A DNA stretch of 64,000 bases from Verrucomicrobiia bacterium (GCA_030427505.1 JAUICH010000008.1:62001-126000); one strand, 5' to 3'. Shown: positions 1-10,194, numbered from the stretch's first letter. Translations and numbers: made by a program. The notes: generated by a model from the sequence alone, not told the origin.

Positions 1-1435
1 GGAACTTGAAGCTGAAGCGTTCGTGATCGATGCCTAGCTGGTGGAGAATGGTGGCGTTCAGGTCGCGGATGTGGACGCCGCCTTCGGCCACGTTGTAGGC
101 CCAGTCGTCGGTCTGACCCCACTCGAATCCGGGCTTGATGCCGCCGCCGGCCATCCAGAGGGAGAAGCAGCGGCCGTGGTGATCCCGGCCCGCGCTGGGC
201 GTACCCAGAGTGCCCTGGCTATAGGAGGTGCGGCCGAATTCGCCGCCCCAAACCACGAGCGTTTCGTCCAGAAGACCGCGCTGACGCAGGTCCGTCACCA
301 GGGCGGCGGACGCCTGGTCCACGTCCCGGCACTGGGCAGGGAGGGCGGCGGCGATGTTCTTGTGCTGGTCCCAGCCCCGGTGGAAAAGCTGCACGAAGCG
401 CACCCCGCGTTCGGCCATGCGGCGGGCGAGCAGACAGTTCGCCGCGAAGCTCCCCGGCTTGCGGGATTCCGGGCCGTAGAGTTCGAAGGTGCGGTCCGGC
501 TCGTCGCTCAAGTCCGTCAGGTCAGGCACGGAGGTCTGCATGCGGTAGGCCATTTCGTAAGCCTCGACACGGGCCAGGACTTCCGGATCGCCGGATTCTT
601 CGGCGTGCAGGTGGTTCAGGTTGGCCAAGCGGTCTAGGAGCTTGCGCCGGGCGCTGGTGGAGGTGCCCTCCGGGTTTCGCAGGTAAAGAACGGGGTTCGC
701 GCCGGGCCGCATCAGCACGCCCTGGTGACTGGAAGGCAGGTAGCCGCTGCCCCACAGGCGGGAGAAAAGCGGCTGGCCGGGATTCTTCCCGGTGCCTTGG
801 GAAAGCAGGACCATGTAGGCGGGCAGGTTCTGGTTTTCGCTGCCCAGGCCGTAGCTGAGCCAGGCGCCCATGCTGGCATGCCCCATTTGTTGGGAACCGG
901 TATTGATGTAGGTGACCGCCGGATCGTGGTTGATGGCTTCCGTGTGAACGGCGCGGAGAATGGTGATGTCATCCGCGATCTTTTGAGTGTGGGGGAGCAG
1001 TTCGCTGATCCAGGTGCCGTGGTGGCCGCAGCGTTGCATGTCCCAGAGCGGCGCGGTGAAAGCAAAACTCTTCTGGCCGGAGGTCATGCCCGTGACCCGC
1101 TGCGTGCCGCGCACGGAGTCCGGCAGTTCCTTCCCATGCAGGTCGCGCATCAGGGGTTTGTAGTCGAAGAGATCGACATGCGAGGGACCGCCGGATTGGA
1201 AGAGGTAAATGACCCGCTTTGCCTTGGGCGCGAAGTGCGGCAGATAGGGCAATCCTCCGTCCGTACGTGGCACGGCGGGAGAAAGGGGAACAGTGCCGGG
1301 GCTTTCGGGATTGTTGCCTTCCAGCAAGTCCGGAAACAGGAGGGAACCCAGGGCGATGCCGCCGAGGCCACGGGCCGCGTTGCCGAAGAGGGCGCGCCGG
1401 GTCTGGTTGCGGTGAAAGTCGATGAACGGATTCAT
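1..1435 (-). CDS. DUF1501 family secreted protein (C-terminus cut by window edge)
   Basis: About 478 codons are visible; the gene runs off the left edge with no stop codon. The start is ATG at 1435. The N-terminus has a twin-arginine export signal (TRRALFG followed by a Gly/Ala/Leu-rich segment), so the protein is probably exported folded by the Tat system. The body has the alkaline-phosphatase-like DUF1501 pattern, with [10 protein letters not shown] near residue 80, WGGEFGRT and GRDHHGRCF towards the end. The family belongs to PVC bacteria and nearly always follows a DUF1549/DUF1553 cytochrome gene, as here (25-bp gap). Its biochemical role is unknown; a role in complex polysaccharide breakdown is often proposed. 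It is third in a sigma factor-cytochrome-DUF1501 operon. Confidence 0.9.
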   Translation of the reverse strand, partial: MNPFIDFHRNQTRRALFGNAARGLGGIALGSLLFPDLLEGNNPESPGTVPLSPAVPRTDGGLPYLPHFAPKAKRVIYLFQSGGPSHVDLFDYKPLMRDLHGKELPDSVRGTQRVTGMTSGQKSFAFTAPLWDMQRCGHHGTWISELLPHTQKIADDITILRAVHTEAINHDPAVTYINTGSQQMGHASMGAWLSYGLGSENQNLPAYMVLLSQGTGKNPGQPLFSRLWGSGYLPSSHQGVLMRPGANPVLYLRNPEGTSTSARRKLLDRLANLNHLHAEESGDPEVLARVEAYEMAYRMQTSVPDLTDLSDEPDRTFELYGPESRKPGSFAANCLLARRMAERGVRFVQLFHRGWDQHKNIAAALPAQCRDVDQASAALVTDLRQRGLLDETLVVWGGEFGRTSYSQGTLGTPSAGRDHHGRCFSLWMAGGGIKPGFEWGQTDDWAYNVAEGGVHIRDLNATILHQLGIDHERFSFKF

Positions 1436-1460
1436 AACATTCGGGGTAAGTGGGAAAGGT

Positions 1461-4400
1461 TCAGCGCTTGGTGATGGTCTCGCTGAGGTTCAGGACCAAC
1501 TGGGCGATGGCGGTCCAGGCCGCGGTTTCGTGATTCGTTTCGGCGTACTGCTCTTCATAAGCCGCGGACAGTTCCCGCAGTTCGGCCTCTTCCGGGGGGC
1601 GGCCCACGGCGGCTTCGAAGGCATAGGCGGCGCGTTCCGCCGTGCTGGCGTCCGGTGTTTCTTTGAGCACCCGGTCGGCAAAGGCTTGGCTGGCTTCCAC
1701 GAACTGGGGATCGTTCAGTAGCACCAGCGCTTGGAGAGGCGTGTTCGTGACCGAACGGCGCATGACGCAGAGTTCGCGGTTCGGCGCGTCAAAGGCGGAC
1801 ATGTTTGGCGGCGGAACGGTGCGTTTCCAATACGTGTACATGCTGCGCCGGTGCCGTTCCAAACCCCGGTCCGCCACGTAAACCTGAGAGGTGGCGGGCG
1901 TGCTGCCGTAGTGGCTGACTTCCTTCCAGAGATTGTCCGGCTGGCCGGGGTTCACGCTGGAACCGCCCACCCAGGGCACCAGCAGGCCGCTCACCTCCAG
2001 CGCCGCGTCGCGGATGAACTCCGCCTGCAAGCGCTGCCGGGGGCCGCGCGCGAGGAGGCGGTTGCCGGGGTCCAGTTTCTGGAGTTCCGGGCTAACGTTG
2101 GAACTCTGCCGGTAAGTGGCGGACATGACGATCTGTTTGATCAAAGCCTTGGTGTCCCAGCCGCTTTGCACATAGGTCACCGCCAGCCAGTCGAGTAGCT
2201 CCGGGTGGCTGGGCCATTCGCCCTGGGAACCGAAGTCCGCGGAGGTGGCGACGAGGCCGGTGCCGAAAAGCATCTGCCAGTAGCGGTTCACCGTGACCCG
2301 CGCCGTCAGGGGATGCTCGGGGTCGGTCAACCAGTGGGCGAGGCCCAGGCGGTCACCAGTGTCTTGACCCGGGCGGGAGGGTAGAGCCTCCGGCGTGCCG
2401 GGCTTCACCGGCGTGGTGGGGTGGGCGTAGTCGCCCCGCTCCAGGATGAAGGTCTGCCGTGGTTTCGCCGCCGTATCCATCACCATCACCGGGTGCGGGT
2501 TCAGGATTTCATCGAGGCGGCGCTCGTGGTTGGCGATCAATTCGCGCAGAGGCTGAAGCTGGGGGGCGAGTTGTTCGAAGTAGGCCCGGACCTTGTCTCG
2601 CTGGGCCGGAGTGCGGTCCGCGTCCGCTACCTTCAGCAGTTCCTGAAGTTCCGCCGGGATGGTGGTGTCGTCATCGTTTCCAGTCAGGGCATAGAGGCGG
2701 ATACTGGCCGGGTCCACTTTCCGTCCGCCTTCCGGAGCGAAGAAGTTCACCATGACCGTCACGTTGGGATCGGTCTCGCAATGAAGCGGCTCCGCGAAGC
2801 GCACTGTGTAGTGCTGGGGAGAGGTGACATTGGGATAGGGAGTCCAGGAGAGTTCGTTACGCTCGTCCAAGGCGCCGGCGGGCGGGAAGTCCGGATGCGA
2901 CACGCTGGCGGTGGCGGACTGGATGGGCACCAGGCTGTAGAGATCGATTTCATCCGAAGGCAGCCTGCCGGACGAAACCGAGATACCGCTCAGGAAGAAC
3001 GTTCCTTTCCAGGCCGGATCATCGCAATGACCGATCATTCCGCTGGATTCTTCCGTGGCGGCAAAGACGAGGCGGAGGCCCGTCACGGTGTCCGCCGGAA
3101 CCTTGGCTGCTAGGGTGTAGGCGCTGCGGCGGCCTTCGTGGATTTTGACTAGGGAATTGTCTTCCACGGTGAGGAAGGTGGTGTCCCGGTTTGGCGACTT
3201 CGCGCCGGTCAGGGTCATGGGGTGAAGCTTCAAGTTCTCGCCCAGGTGGGCGAGTTCGTAGCGGAGTTCGGCTTCCCATTCCTGTTGAGCCTCGGGGCGG
3301 GGCTGGTCCAATTCCGCGCGCAGTTCTTTCAGGCGTTCCCGGACCGGGGCGGGATCAAGAGGCAGGGGAGACTTCGCTTCGATGGAAGGGCGGGAATTGA
3401 TGCCCGCGTTTCCGTCCAGCCCCTTGTCGTCCAGGGTATTGAAATAGGCGAAGAAGCGATAGTAATCCTTCTGGGAAATCGGGTCGTACTTGTGGTCGTG
3501 GCACTGGGCGCAGCCCATGGTCAGGCCCAGGAAGATCTCGCTGGTGGTTTTGACGCGGTCGGCGGTGTAGTTGACCAGGTTTTCTTCCGGGATGGTACCG
3601 CCCTCGTGAGTAATCATGTGGTTGCGGTTAAAGCCCGTGGCGATGAGTTGCTCCGGCGTGGGCTGGGGAAGGAGATCGCCGGCGAGTTGTTCGAGCGTGA
3701 ACTGGTCGAACGGCAGATTCTGATTATAGGCGTTAATCACCCAGTCCCGCCACAGCCACATGTCGCGGCCGCCGTCGATGGAGTAGCCGTTGGTGTCCGC
3801 GTAGCGGGTCTGGTCCAGCCACTGGAGCGCCATCCGTTCGCCGAAATGGTCCGACTCCAGCAGCCGATCCACGAGATTCTCATAGGCGTCCGGAGAGGTG
3901 TCCGCCACAAAGGCGCGAACCTCTTCCAGAGACGGCGGCAGTCCGGTGAGGTCGAAAGACAGGCGGCGGATGAGGGTGCGGCGGTCCGCTTCGGGCGAAG
4001 GCTTCAGTCCGTCTTCCTCCAGGCGTTGCAGGACGAAACGGTCGATGCTGTTCGCGGGCCACCTGGTATCGGACACTTCCGGCACCGGGGAGAGTGTGGG
4101 TGGGATGAAAGCCCAGTGTCCTTCATACTCAGCGCCTTCAGCGATCCAGCGGCGCAGGGTGTCCTTTTGCTCGGTGGTCAGCACCAGGTGCGACTCCGGC
4201 GGCGGCATCAGTTCGTCAGGATCGTTGCTGAGGATGCGGTGCCAGGCTTCGCTCTTGTCGAGGTCGCCCGGCACGATGGCGCGGATGCCATCCCGGTTGG
4301 CGTAGGCAGGCTCCGGCAGGTCCAGGCGCAGTTCCGCGCGGCGGCCGTGTTCGTCCGGGCCGTGGCAGTGGAAACAGGTCTCCGAAAGGATCGGGCGAAC

Positions 4401-5093
4401 ATCCCGGTTAAAGCGAACGGGGCGCGCGGCGTCCGACATCACCGCCGGGGTTTCCAGCAGGGCGGGGTGCTTCAGGCTGCCAGTGGAATTCAGTGTCTTC
4501 CAGTCGTCAAGCGAGGGGGTTTCCCCCGTGCCGTCTTGCGTGACAGCGGCGAGAGTGACCGGTTCCGGCATGGCGGGCATTTCCGGTTCTGGCGCGGTTG
4601 TCGCTTCTTCTTCAGCGTCCGGTGCGGGATGCGGCGGTTTCGGGAGCGAATCTTTTACCGGAGCAGCGACTGCTATTGTAGACTCAGGAGCAGTGTTTGG
4701 TTTGCTGTCTGGTTGCTTCCCAAACTGGAACGCCACCAGGCAGCCCAGCGCCACGCAGGCTGCCAACGCGGTGATACCGGCTTTCCAGGTGGTGGGGATG
4801 GAGGCGAGGAGAGAAATCGTCTGCGGTTCCGGACCAACGGCCCCCTCTTTGCCGGAAGACTCCGAGGGTGAACCAGAAAGAGTCACCACCGAAGTCTGCT
4901 CCGCCTTCTGGGCGGGGGCGCGGAGCCAGGCGTCCATGGCGCAGTGGTCCAGCCAGGCGTCCAGGGCTTCGGGGCCGGACTTGAGGAGTTTCTGGAGCCG
5001 GGCGGCGTCCGCCGGGTCCAGCGGCCCCAGAGAAAGCCGGGTCAGCAGGGTTTCCAGTTCGGATGAAGGAGTGGCGTTGGGTCGCTCGCTCAT
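1461..5093 (-). CDS. PSCyt1/DUF1549/DUF1553 planctomycete-type cytochrome c protein with N-terminal membrane anchor
   Basis: The protein has 1210 residues. Residues 1-100 are a cytoplasmic helical region like those paired with ECF sigma factors. A membrane segment follows at about 105-123, then a Pro/Ala/Glu-rich linker to about 220. The outer part has a heme-binding CFHCH motif (C240-H244) followed by GPDEHGRR (PSCyt1), a DUF1549 domain at about 345-550 with a second [11 protein letters not shown] motif (C528-H532), a central beta-rich stretch, and a C-terminal DUF1553 (PSD1) domain ending with the [19 protein letters not shown] signature. Its start overlaps the sigma factor stop by 4 bp (ATGA), so the two are probably translationally coupled. 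The N-terminal part may act as the anti-sigma factor; that is inference. Confidence 0.9.
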   Translation of the reverse strand: MSERPNATPSSELETLLTRLSLGPLDPADAARLQKLLKSGPEALDAWLDHCAMDAWLRAPAQKAEQTSVVTLSGSPSESSGKEGAVGPEPQTISLLASIPTTWKAGITALAACVALGCLVAFQFGKQPDSKPNTAPESTIAVAAPVKDSLPKPPHPAPDAEEEATTAPEPEMPAMPEPVTLAAVTQDGTGETPSLDDWKTLNSTGSLKHPALLETPAVMSDAARPVRFNRDVRPILSETCFHCHGPDEHGRRAELRLDLPEPAYANRDGIRAIVPGDLDKSEAWHRILSNDPDELMPPPESHLVLTTEQKDTLRRWIAEGAEYEGHWAFIPPTLSPVPEVSDTRWPANSIDRFVLQRLEEDGLKPSPEADRRTLIRRLSFDLTGLPPSLEEVRAFVADTSPDAYENLVDRLLESDHFGERMALQWLDQTRYADTNGYSIDGGRDMWLWRDWVINAYNQNLPFDQFTLEQLAGDLLPQPTPEQLIATGFNRNHMITHEGGTIPEENLVNYTADRVKTTSEIFLGLTMGCAQCHDHKYDPISQKDYYRFFAYFNTLDDKGLDGNAGINSRPSIEAKSPLPLDPAPVRERLKELRAELDQPRPEAQQEWEAELRYELAHLGENLKLHPMTLTGAKSPNRDTTFLTVEDNSLVKIHEGRRSAYTLAAKVPADTVTGLRLVFAATEESSGMIGHCDDPAWKGTFFLSGISVSSGRLPSDEIDLYSLVPIQSATASVSHPDFPPAGALDERNELSWTPYPNVTSPQHYTVRFAEPLHCETDPNVTVMVNFFAPEGGRKVDPASIRLYALTGNDDDTTIPAELQELLKVADADRTPAQRDKVRAYFEQLAPQLQPLRELIANHERRLDEILNPHPVMVMDTAAKPRQTFILERGDYAHPTTPVKPGTPEALPSRPGQDTGDRLGLAHWLTDPEHPLTARVTVNRYWQMLFGTGLVATSADFGSQGEWPSHPELLDWLAVTYVQSGWDTKALIKQIVMSATYRQSSNVSPELQKLDPGNRLLARGPRQRLQAEFIRDAALEVSGLLVPWVGGSSVNPGQPDNLWKEVSHYGSTPATSQVYVADRGLERHRRSMYTYWKRTVPPPNMSAFDAPNRELCVMRRSVTNTPLQALVLLNDPQFVEASQAFADRVLKETPDASTAERAAYAFEAAVGRPPEEAELRELSAAYEEQYAETNHETAAWTAIAQLVLNLSETITKR

Positions 5094-5650
5094 GATTCGA
5101 GATGGGGATGGCGAAAGCGGTGAGAATGGGTCTGCACGCAGGCAATGAGTGAGGCGCGGGCGCGGAATAGCAACTGCGCCACGGCGTTGGGTTTCATTTT
5201 TTCGGCTTCGGCCAGTTCCTGCACGGAGAGATCGTTCAGGTAGTGGCGCTCCACGAAAGTCCGCTGCCGGGCGGGCAATTTTTCCAGGCAGAACTGGAGA
5301 AGTTGGCGGTGCCGGGTGAATTCCCGTTCCCGCTCCTCCGCGCGGTCCGCGATGGCGGCCACCAGTTCTTCATCGAACATCAGGGTTTCGCCTTGTTTCT
5401 GGCGCTTGCGGCGGTGGTTCTGGGCTTCGTAAAAAGCGATGCGGCGGAACCAGGCCAGAAAGTTCGTGCCAGGGGTGAAATCGGCGCGCTTCTTCCAGGC
5501 CGTCAGGCTGCTGTTCTGCAACACGTCCGCCGCTTCCTCCGGGCGTCCGAGGATGGACAGGAGGTAGCCGTAGACGGTGCTTCGCTGGGCAGCCAGCTCG
5601 GCCTCGAACTCGGGATCTGGGGATTCGGTCTCTTCGGGCAAACCGGTCAT
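5090..5650 (-). CDS. ECF RNA polymerase sigma factor, Rhodopirellula/Verrucomicrobium type
   Basis: The protein has 186 residues. Sigma region 2 lies at about 20-85 (EEAADVLQNSSLTAWKK, then FLAWFRRIAFYEAQNHRRK) and region 4 at about 115-170 (LPARQRTFVERHYLNDLSVQELAEAEKM), which is the helix-turn-helix for -35 recognition. There is no region 1 or 3, so it is a group 4 (ECF) factor. It is the first gene of the operon and overlaps the following cytochrome gene by 4 bp. The fused N-terminal and membrane segment of that partner suggests transmembrane control of this factor. Its targets are unknown; autoregulation of the operon is typical of the class but no promoter was assigned. Confidence 0.92.
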   Translation of the reverse strand: MTGLPEETESPDPEFEAELAAQRSTVYGYLLSILGRPEEAADVLQNSSLTAWKKRADFTPGTNFLAWFRRIAFYEAQNHRRKRQKQGETLMFDEELVAAIADRAEEREREFTRHRQLLQFCLEKLPARQRTFVERHYLNDLSVQELAEAEKMKPNAVAQLLFRARASLIACVQTHSHRFRHPHLES

Positions 5651-5727
5651 GGGTTTACCCTAATATGACGGAATCGCGGGGGGATTACGAAAAAAGGTCC
5701 CGGGGAGGAGCGATTGGGATGGCCGCG

Positions 5728-5752
5728 AAAAGGCGCAAAAGGCGCAAAAAAA
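5728..5752. repeat. Short A/G-rich tandem repeat (9-mer AAAAGGCGC)
   Basis: Two exact copies of AAAAGGCGC followed by a run of seven A. It sits between the sulfatase stop and the sigma factor start, and is flanked by two copies of GGATGGCC (5719 and 5754). No function is assigned. Confidence 0.5.
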
Positions 5753-5787
5753 GGATGGCCCGTTGAGGCGGGAGGGGAGCGGAAGGG

Positions 5788-7548
5788 CTACTCGGTTCCT
5801 TGTTGTTTCGCCTTAGAGTCTTCTTTTGCGGGCTGCTTCTTTTGGTTTTTGCCTTTCCCTTTCCCGTTGTCGGGCCAGGGGAGGACGAAGGCGCGTTTGG
5901 CGTAGGCTTCCCACAGGGCGGCCATTTCGGCGACTTTGCCGGGCATCTGGGCGGAGAGGTCGTTCAGTTCCGTGCGGTCTTTCTCCATGTCGTAGAGTTC
6001 CCACGGACCAGTGCGGCCTTTGGCCACCAGTTTCCATTGGCCCACGCGGACGGCGCGGTTGCCTTCGTGTTCCCAGTAGATGGCTTCCCGGTCGATGGCG
6101 CCGCCGCCTTTTCCGAAGAGGGGTTTCAGGCTGCGGCCTTCCATGGGGTGAATGTCCTGGCCGCCATGAAAGGTTTTTGGGTAGTCCGCGCCGGATACGT
6201 CCACGCAGGTGGCCATGAGGTCGATGAGGTGGCCGGGGGTGGGCTCCAGTTCGTCCTTCCGCCCCAGACCGTCCGGCCAGTGGATGATGAGGGGCGTGGA
6301 GATGCCGCCTTCGTGCACCCAGTGTTTGTACTCGCGGAAAGGCGTGTTGCTGGTGTTCGCCCATTCCAGGCCGTAGGCGATGAAGGTGTCCGCGGGTCCG
6401 GGCATGACGCCGCGGCCGCGCCGCACCTTCCAGCCGTCGCGCGTCTTGACAGGCACCATGTTGGTTTGCAACTCATCCGGCGACATGGGCTCGAGTTTTT
6501 CCTTGGGCTCGGCCTGGCTGTTTTTCGCCGTGCCGTTTTCCTCGGCGCAGCCGCCGTTGTCCGCCAGGAAGAAGATGAGGGTGTTCTCCCATTGGCCGGT
6601 GCTCTTCAAGGTTTCGACGATGTGGCCGATCCCCTGGTCCATGTTGTCCACCATGGCGGCATAGACTTCCCGCCGTTTTTCGAACCAGGCCTTTTCTTCA
6701 CCGCTCAGGTCTTCCCAAATGGCGGCGTTGGAATCACGCGGGGTCAACGGCCAGTCCGCGCTGACGAGGTCCATGTCGATCATGCGCTGGTGGCGTTCCT
6801 TCCGGAGCGCGTCCCAACCTTCGGAGTAGCGGCCCTCATACTTGGCGATGTCCCGTTCGCGGGCGTGCATGGGCCAATGGGGAGAGGTGAAGGCCACATA
6901 CATGAAGAAGGGATCGTCTGGCCGGCCGGCGACGTGCTCCTGGATGAACTTCGAGGCGAAGGCGCTGATCTGTTCCGTGTAATAGAAGTCGTCCGAGACC
7001 GCGCTGGGGGGAATCTGCTCGTTGTCCAGCGTCAGGCTGTTCGGATCGTAGAAACTGCCCGCTCCGTGGATGGTGCCGAAGAAACGGTCGAAGCCACGTT
7101 GGCGGGGCCAGTTGTCCTTGGGGCCGTCCGGTTCCACTGCCTTGGTAACGTGCCACTTACCGCTCATGTAGGTGCCATAGCCCGCTTTGCCGAGCACTTC
7201 CGCGATGGTCACGGAGTGACGGTTTAGTTCGCCGCGGTAACCGTCCTGGCCCTTGTCCTGCATCATGTGGCCGACGCCCGCCTGGTGTGGGTAGAGACCG
7301 GTCAGCAGGCTGGCGCGGGTGGGGCAGCAACGGGCCGTATTGTAAAACTGGGTCAGGCGCAGACCATCCGCCGCCAGAGCGTTCAGGTTGGGCGTCTGGA
7401 TCTCGCCGCCGTAGCAACCGATGTCCGAGTAGCCCATGTCGTCCGCCATCATGATGATGATGTTGGGCTTGTCCACGGCATGAGAGGGCAGTGCCGTGAG
7501 GAGCAGAACGCCCAAGAACAGGGTCGAAAGGGAGAAGAATGGCTTCAT
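5788..7548 (-). CDS. Secreted FGly-dependent arylsulfatase
   Basis: The protein has 586 residues. It has a Sec signal peptide (about 1-24, ending SHA), then PNIIIMMADDMGYSD with the metal-binding D36-D37. The CCPTRASLLTG motif carries the Cys (C74) that becomes formylglycine in the CxPxR signature. Further conserved blocks are GKWH, FFLADNGG and HEGGIST. The C-terminus is a Lys/Gln-rich low-complexity tail (about 560-586). The family hydrolyses sulfate esters on glycans or small molecules; the substrate cannot be read from sequence. It is on the same strand as the ECF operon but in front of a different promoter region. Confidence 0.93.
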   Translation of the reverse strand: MKPFFSLSTLFLGVLLLTALPSHAVDKPNIIIMMADDMGYSDIGCYGGEIQTPNLNALAADGLRLTQFYNTARCCPTRASLLTGLYPHQAGVGHMMQDKGQDGYRGELNRHSVTIAEVLGKAGYGTYMSGKWHVTKAVEPDGPKDNWPRQRGFDRFFGTIHGAGSFYDPNSLTLDNEQIPPSAVSDDFYYTEQISAFASKFIQEHVAGRPDDPFFMYVAFTSPHWPMHARERDIAKYEGRYSEGWDALRKERHQRMIDMDLVSADWPLTPRDSNAAIWEDLSGEEKAWFEKRREVYAAMVDNMDQGIGHIVETLKSTGQWENTLIFFLADNGGCAEENGTAKNSQAEPKEKLEPMSPDELQTNMVPVKTRDGWKVRRGRGVMPGPADTFIAYGLEWANTSNTPFREYKHWVHEGGISTPLIIHWPDGLGRKDELEPTPGHLIDLMATCVDVSGADYPKTFHGGQDIHPMEGRSLKPLFGKGGGAIDREAIYWEHEGNRAVRVGQWKLVAKGRTGPWELYDMEKDRTELNDLSAQMPGKVAEMAALWEAYAKRAFVLPWPDNGKGKGKNQKKQPAKEDSKAKQQGTE

Positions 7549-7682
7549 AAACAGGGAGTATTCAGGGGGAAAGAAAACGGACGCTCAGTGTGCCGGGCCC
7601 CATCGGGCGGGTCAAGCTACGCAATTGTGCCGAGTAGCCGTCAAGGGACAACTCTATCGCAAAATTGTTCAAAGATGATAAG

Positions 7683-7699
7683 TGGCTCAGTCTGAGCCA
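7683..7699. promoter_or_regulatory. 17-bp perfect palindrome upstream of opgG
   Basis: TGGCTCAG and CTGAGCCA flank a single central T. It ends 12 bp before the GTG used as the opgG start here, or 78 bp before the alternative GTG at 7778. It could be an operator or a short hairpin in the leader; neither is shown. Confidence 0.35.
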
Positions 7700-7711
7700 G
7701 TCAGATGAAAT

Positions 7712-9328
7712 GTGCCGTCTCTGCCTTTTGAAGACAGAAAGGGCTTCGCATACTTTTTGCTGACTCGTTCATACCCAGTGTCATTGAAAATAGGGGCTCT
7801 CCTTCTCACCTCGCTGTTGTGGATCTCAGGCGTAGCCGCCTTCGGTGGCGACGAAGCGACGATTTCGCGTGTGCGGATCGACTTTTCCTACGTGGAGGAG
7901 GAGGCGCGAAAGCTGGCGGCCAAGCCGTACGACGCTGAGCAGTACCACAAGATTCCCGAATCGCTTTCGTCTCTGAATTTCGACCAGTACCGGGCCATCA
8001 AGTTCCGGCCGGAGAAGACCCTCTGGCTGCCAGACAATGGAAACTTCCGGCTTCAGTTTTTTCATCCCGGCTACATTTTCGACATTCCGGTGCAGGTGCA
8101 CGAATTTTCCGAAACGCACCGCCAGCACATCCGGTTCGTGGAGAGTTTCTTCGACTACACGGATCTGGCAATCGAAGGAAACATCCCGGTTTCCGTGGGC
8201 TACGCGGGGCTGAAAGTGCTCTATCCCCTGGACCCCAATCTGAAGCGCTGGGATGAAACATTGACCTTCCTGGGTTCCAACTACTTCCGGGCTTTGGGGC
8301 GGAATCAGCGCTACGGCATTTCCGCCCGGGGTCTGGCCTTGGACGCCGGTATGGAAGGAGTGGCCGAGGAATTTCCCGATTTCGTGGAGTTCTGGTTAGG
8401 AAAACCCAAGCCGGAGAGCACCGGGCTGACGATTTATGCGCTGATGGACAGCCCCAGCGTGGCGGGTGCTTATGAGTTCGTTCTGAAGCCCGGGGAAACC
8501 ACGCGGATCGACGTAACGGTCACTCTTTTCTATCGCGACGTGAGCCGGGACATCGGCCTGGCGCCGCTGACCTCTATGTACTGGTATGGAGAAAACCACG
8601 AGCATCGCTTTGGCGATTACCGCCCGGAAGTGCATGATTCCGACGGCTTGCTGCTGGAACTCTCCGATGGGCGCTATGTGTGGCGGCCTTTGCTAAACAC
8701 GCAACAGCTCCGCTCCGTGGCTTTTGGCGCGGAGAACCCGAAAGGCTTCGGCCTGTTGCAGCGGGACCGGGAGTTCGAACACTACGAGGATCTGCACAAT
8801 CCCTACCACCGCACGCCGAGTCTCTTTATCCGGCCCAAGGGGGAGTGGGGCGCGGGAGCGGTGCGTCTGATAGAGCTGCCGACGAACAACGAGGGCATGG
8901 ACAACGTGGTGGCCTACTGGAAGCCCAATGAGAAACCCGTGCCTGGCGAGCCTTATCGTTATGCCTACGAGATGCTCTGGACCATGGAAACGGACATGGA
9001 GCTGTCGCGGAACAAGGTAGTGGGGACACGGGTGGGGCACATCCCGCAGTTTCCGGACACGCGGCGTTTCGTGGTGGACTTTGCCGGACCACTGCTGGAA
9101 GCCATGGGCGATTCAGCCGATCCCCCCATCACGGCCGTAATCAATTCTGGCCCGAATGGGTTCGTGACGGAAAACGAATGCGTGAGGAACCCGCACACCA
9201 AGGGCTGGCGGGTGCTCTTTAAGCTGGACACCGATGACGACAACGTTTTGCCCGTGGAACTCACCTGTCACCTGCAACAGGGAGACCAGATCCTGACCGA
9301 GACCTGGAGTTACCTATGGAGTCCGTGA
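7712..9328 (+). CDS. opgG: Periplasmic glucans biosynthesis protein MdoG/OpgG
   Basis: The protein has 538 residues, the usual size for the OpgG/OpgD family. Family blocks are recognisable along the whole length: EARKLAAKPY near the N-terminus, the RAIKFRPEKTLW block, RALGRNQRYGISARGLALD in the middle and TSMYWYGENH. The family has two beta-sandwich domains and acts in the periplasm on the branching or length of osmoregulated periplasmic glucans. GTG at 7712 is the longest start. An in-frame GTG at 7778 would place the hydrophobic signal segment (LKIGALLLTSLLWISGVAAFG) right at the N-terminus and is a good alternative. It overlaps the next gene by 13 bp. Confidence 0.93.
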   Translation: MPSLPFEDRKGFAYFLLTRSYPVSLKIGALLLTSLLWISGVAAFGGDEATISRVRIDFSYVEEEARKLAAKPYDAEQYHKIPESLSSLNFDQYRAIKFRPEKTLWLPDNGNFRLQFFHPGYIFDIPVQVHEFSETHRQHIRFVESFFDYTDLAIEGNIPVSVGYAGLKVLYPLDPNLKRWDETLTFLGSNYFRALGRNQRYGISARGLALDAGMEGVAEEFPDFVEFWLGKPKPESTGLTIYALMDSPSVAGAYEFVLKPGETTRIDVTVTLFYRDVSRDIGLAPLTSMYWYGENHEHRFGDYRPEVHDSDGLLLELSDGRYVWRPLLNTQQLRSVAFGAENPKGFGLLQRDREFEHYEDLHNPYHRTPSLFIRPKGEWGAGAVRLIELPTNNEGMDNVVAYWKPNEKPVPGEPYRYAYEMLWTMETDMELSRNKVVGTRVGHIPQFPDTRRFVVDFAGPLLEAMGDSADPPITAVINSGPNGFVTENECVRNPHTKGWRVLFKLDTDDDNVLPVELTCHLQQGDQILTETWSYLWSP

Positions 9329-9897
9329 AAATGCCGCTTCCGGAGGACTTCGCCCTTCTGGAAGACTGGAACGATGCCTACCGGCAAGTGGAGAGCTACT
9401 TTGGCGCTCTGAGAATCCGGAACAAGCTGGTGTTGAGCCGGCTGGTTTACCAGGTGTTGACGCGCGTTGCAAAGAGGCTGGAAGACGAGCCCAAGCCCGG
9501 CGACCTGACGCCCCTGGTGGCGGAGGAAACCGACCGTCTGGTGGAGGAGTGGTTTATCCAGATCCTGGGCCGGGACGTGTCCGAAGGCACGGGCCGCGTT
9601 TCCGAACAGGGACGCCTGGCGTTGTTGCTGTCCGGCGTGACGGAGCGCTGGCAGGCCCGGCTGCTGAGCGAACCTCCCTGGCCGGAGGAAATGGTGGCCA
9701 GCATGCGCGCCGCCTATTTGCGGGCGGGTCCGGACTTCCAGATTTCGCAGATGACCCCACGGCCCATCGACCTGGGGCCGGTGTCCGCCGCGGCCCGCAC
9801 GCTTCAGACCCTGGAGGGGCGGCCTTTTCTGAAAATGTTCGTGGTCTGGAGCCTGGCGCTGCTGGGGGTGGCCTTTCTCTTTTTTCTAACCCGTTGA
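9316..9897 (+). CDS. Uncharacterised protein with C-terminal membrane anchor, within opg locus
   Basis: The protein has 193 residues. It is mostly helical and charged, with one predicted membrane segment at the extreme C-terminus (about 173-191: FVVWSLALLGVAFLFFL), giving a tail-anchored topology with most of the protein in the cytoplasm. I recognise no domain. It overlaps the end of opgG by 13 bp and precedes opgH, so it is probably co-translated with opgG and works in glucan synthesis, perhaps as an accessory or localisation factor for OpgH. That role is inferred from position only. Confidence 0.75.
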   Translation: MESVKMPLPEDFALLEDWNDAYRQVESYFGALRIRNKLVLSRLVYQVLTRVAKRLEDEPKPGDLTPLVAEETDRLVEEWFIQILGRDVSEGTGRVSEQGRLALLLSGVTERWQARLLSEPPWPEEMVASMRAAYLRAGPDFQISQMTPRPIDLGPVSAAARTLQTLEGRPFLKMFVVWSLALLGVAFLFFLTR

Positions 9898-9899
9898 AC

Positions 9900-10194
9900 T
9901 AGGCAGTACGGACAAATTGGAGAACGGACCGGAAATGAATAAAAGAAAAGAGAACTCAGCGCCGCGAAGCGGCGAATACCTGAAGACGCGGCCCATTTTT
10001 ATCCCGCCTTTGCGGGCTCTGCCGGCACCTTCCGCTTCGCTTCAGGGGTTTGCGAGCCGCTTCGCGGCCGAAGCAGTCTGCCTGGCTTCGTTCCCACTCT
10101 CTCTATTGGGGGGCGGCCCAATGCCGTTCGCGGCGCCTGGCCAGACAGTAAATGCTCTCGCGCCGGTCCGCCCCCAATTTGTCCACACTGCCTA
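9900..10194. mobile_element. MITE-like element with ~30-bp terminal inverted repeats and TA duplication
   Basis: The ends match as inverted repeats: GGCAGTACGGACAAATTGG at 9902-9920 against the complement of 10174-10192, with two mismatches. A further 8/8 match follows inside (CGGACCGG at 9925-9932 against 10163-10170). Both ends are flanked by TA (9900-9901 and 10193-10194), as expected for IS630/Tc1-mariner-type transposition. Inside is a second inverted repeat: GCCGCGAAGCGGC at 9961-9973 against 10056-10068, and CCTGAAG at 9979-9985 against 10040-10046. The 291-bp body has no credible gene. It separates the 193-residue gene from opgH; removing it with one TA would leave the opgH ATG only a few bases after the upstream stop. 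Confidence 0.7.

Noticed and set aside
3222-4871. Open frame of about 549 codons on the plus strand
   Set aside because: It is antisense to the PSCyt/PSD1 gene, has no recognisable motifs and a Gly/Val/Arg-rich composition typical of high-GC shadow frames.
5800-7227. Open frame of about 475 codons on the plus strand
   Set aside because: It is antisense to the sulfatase gene, which has a complete set of catalytic motifs.
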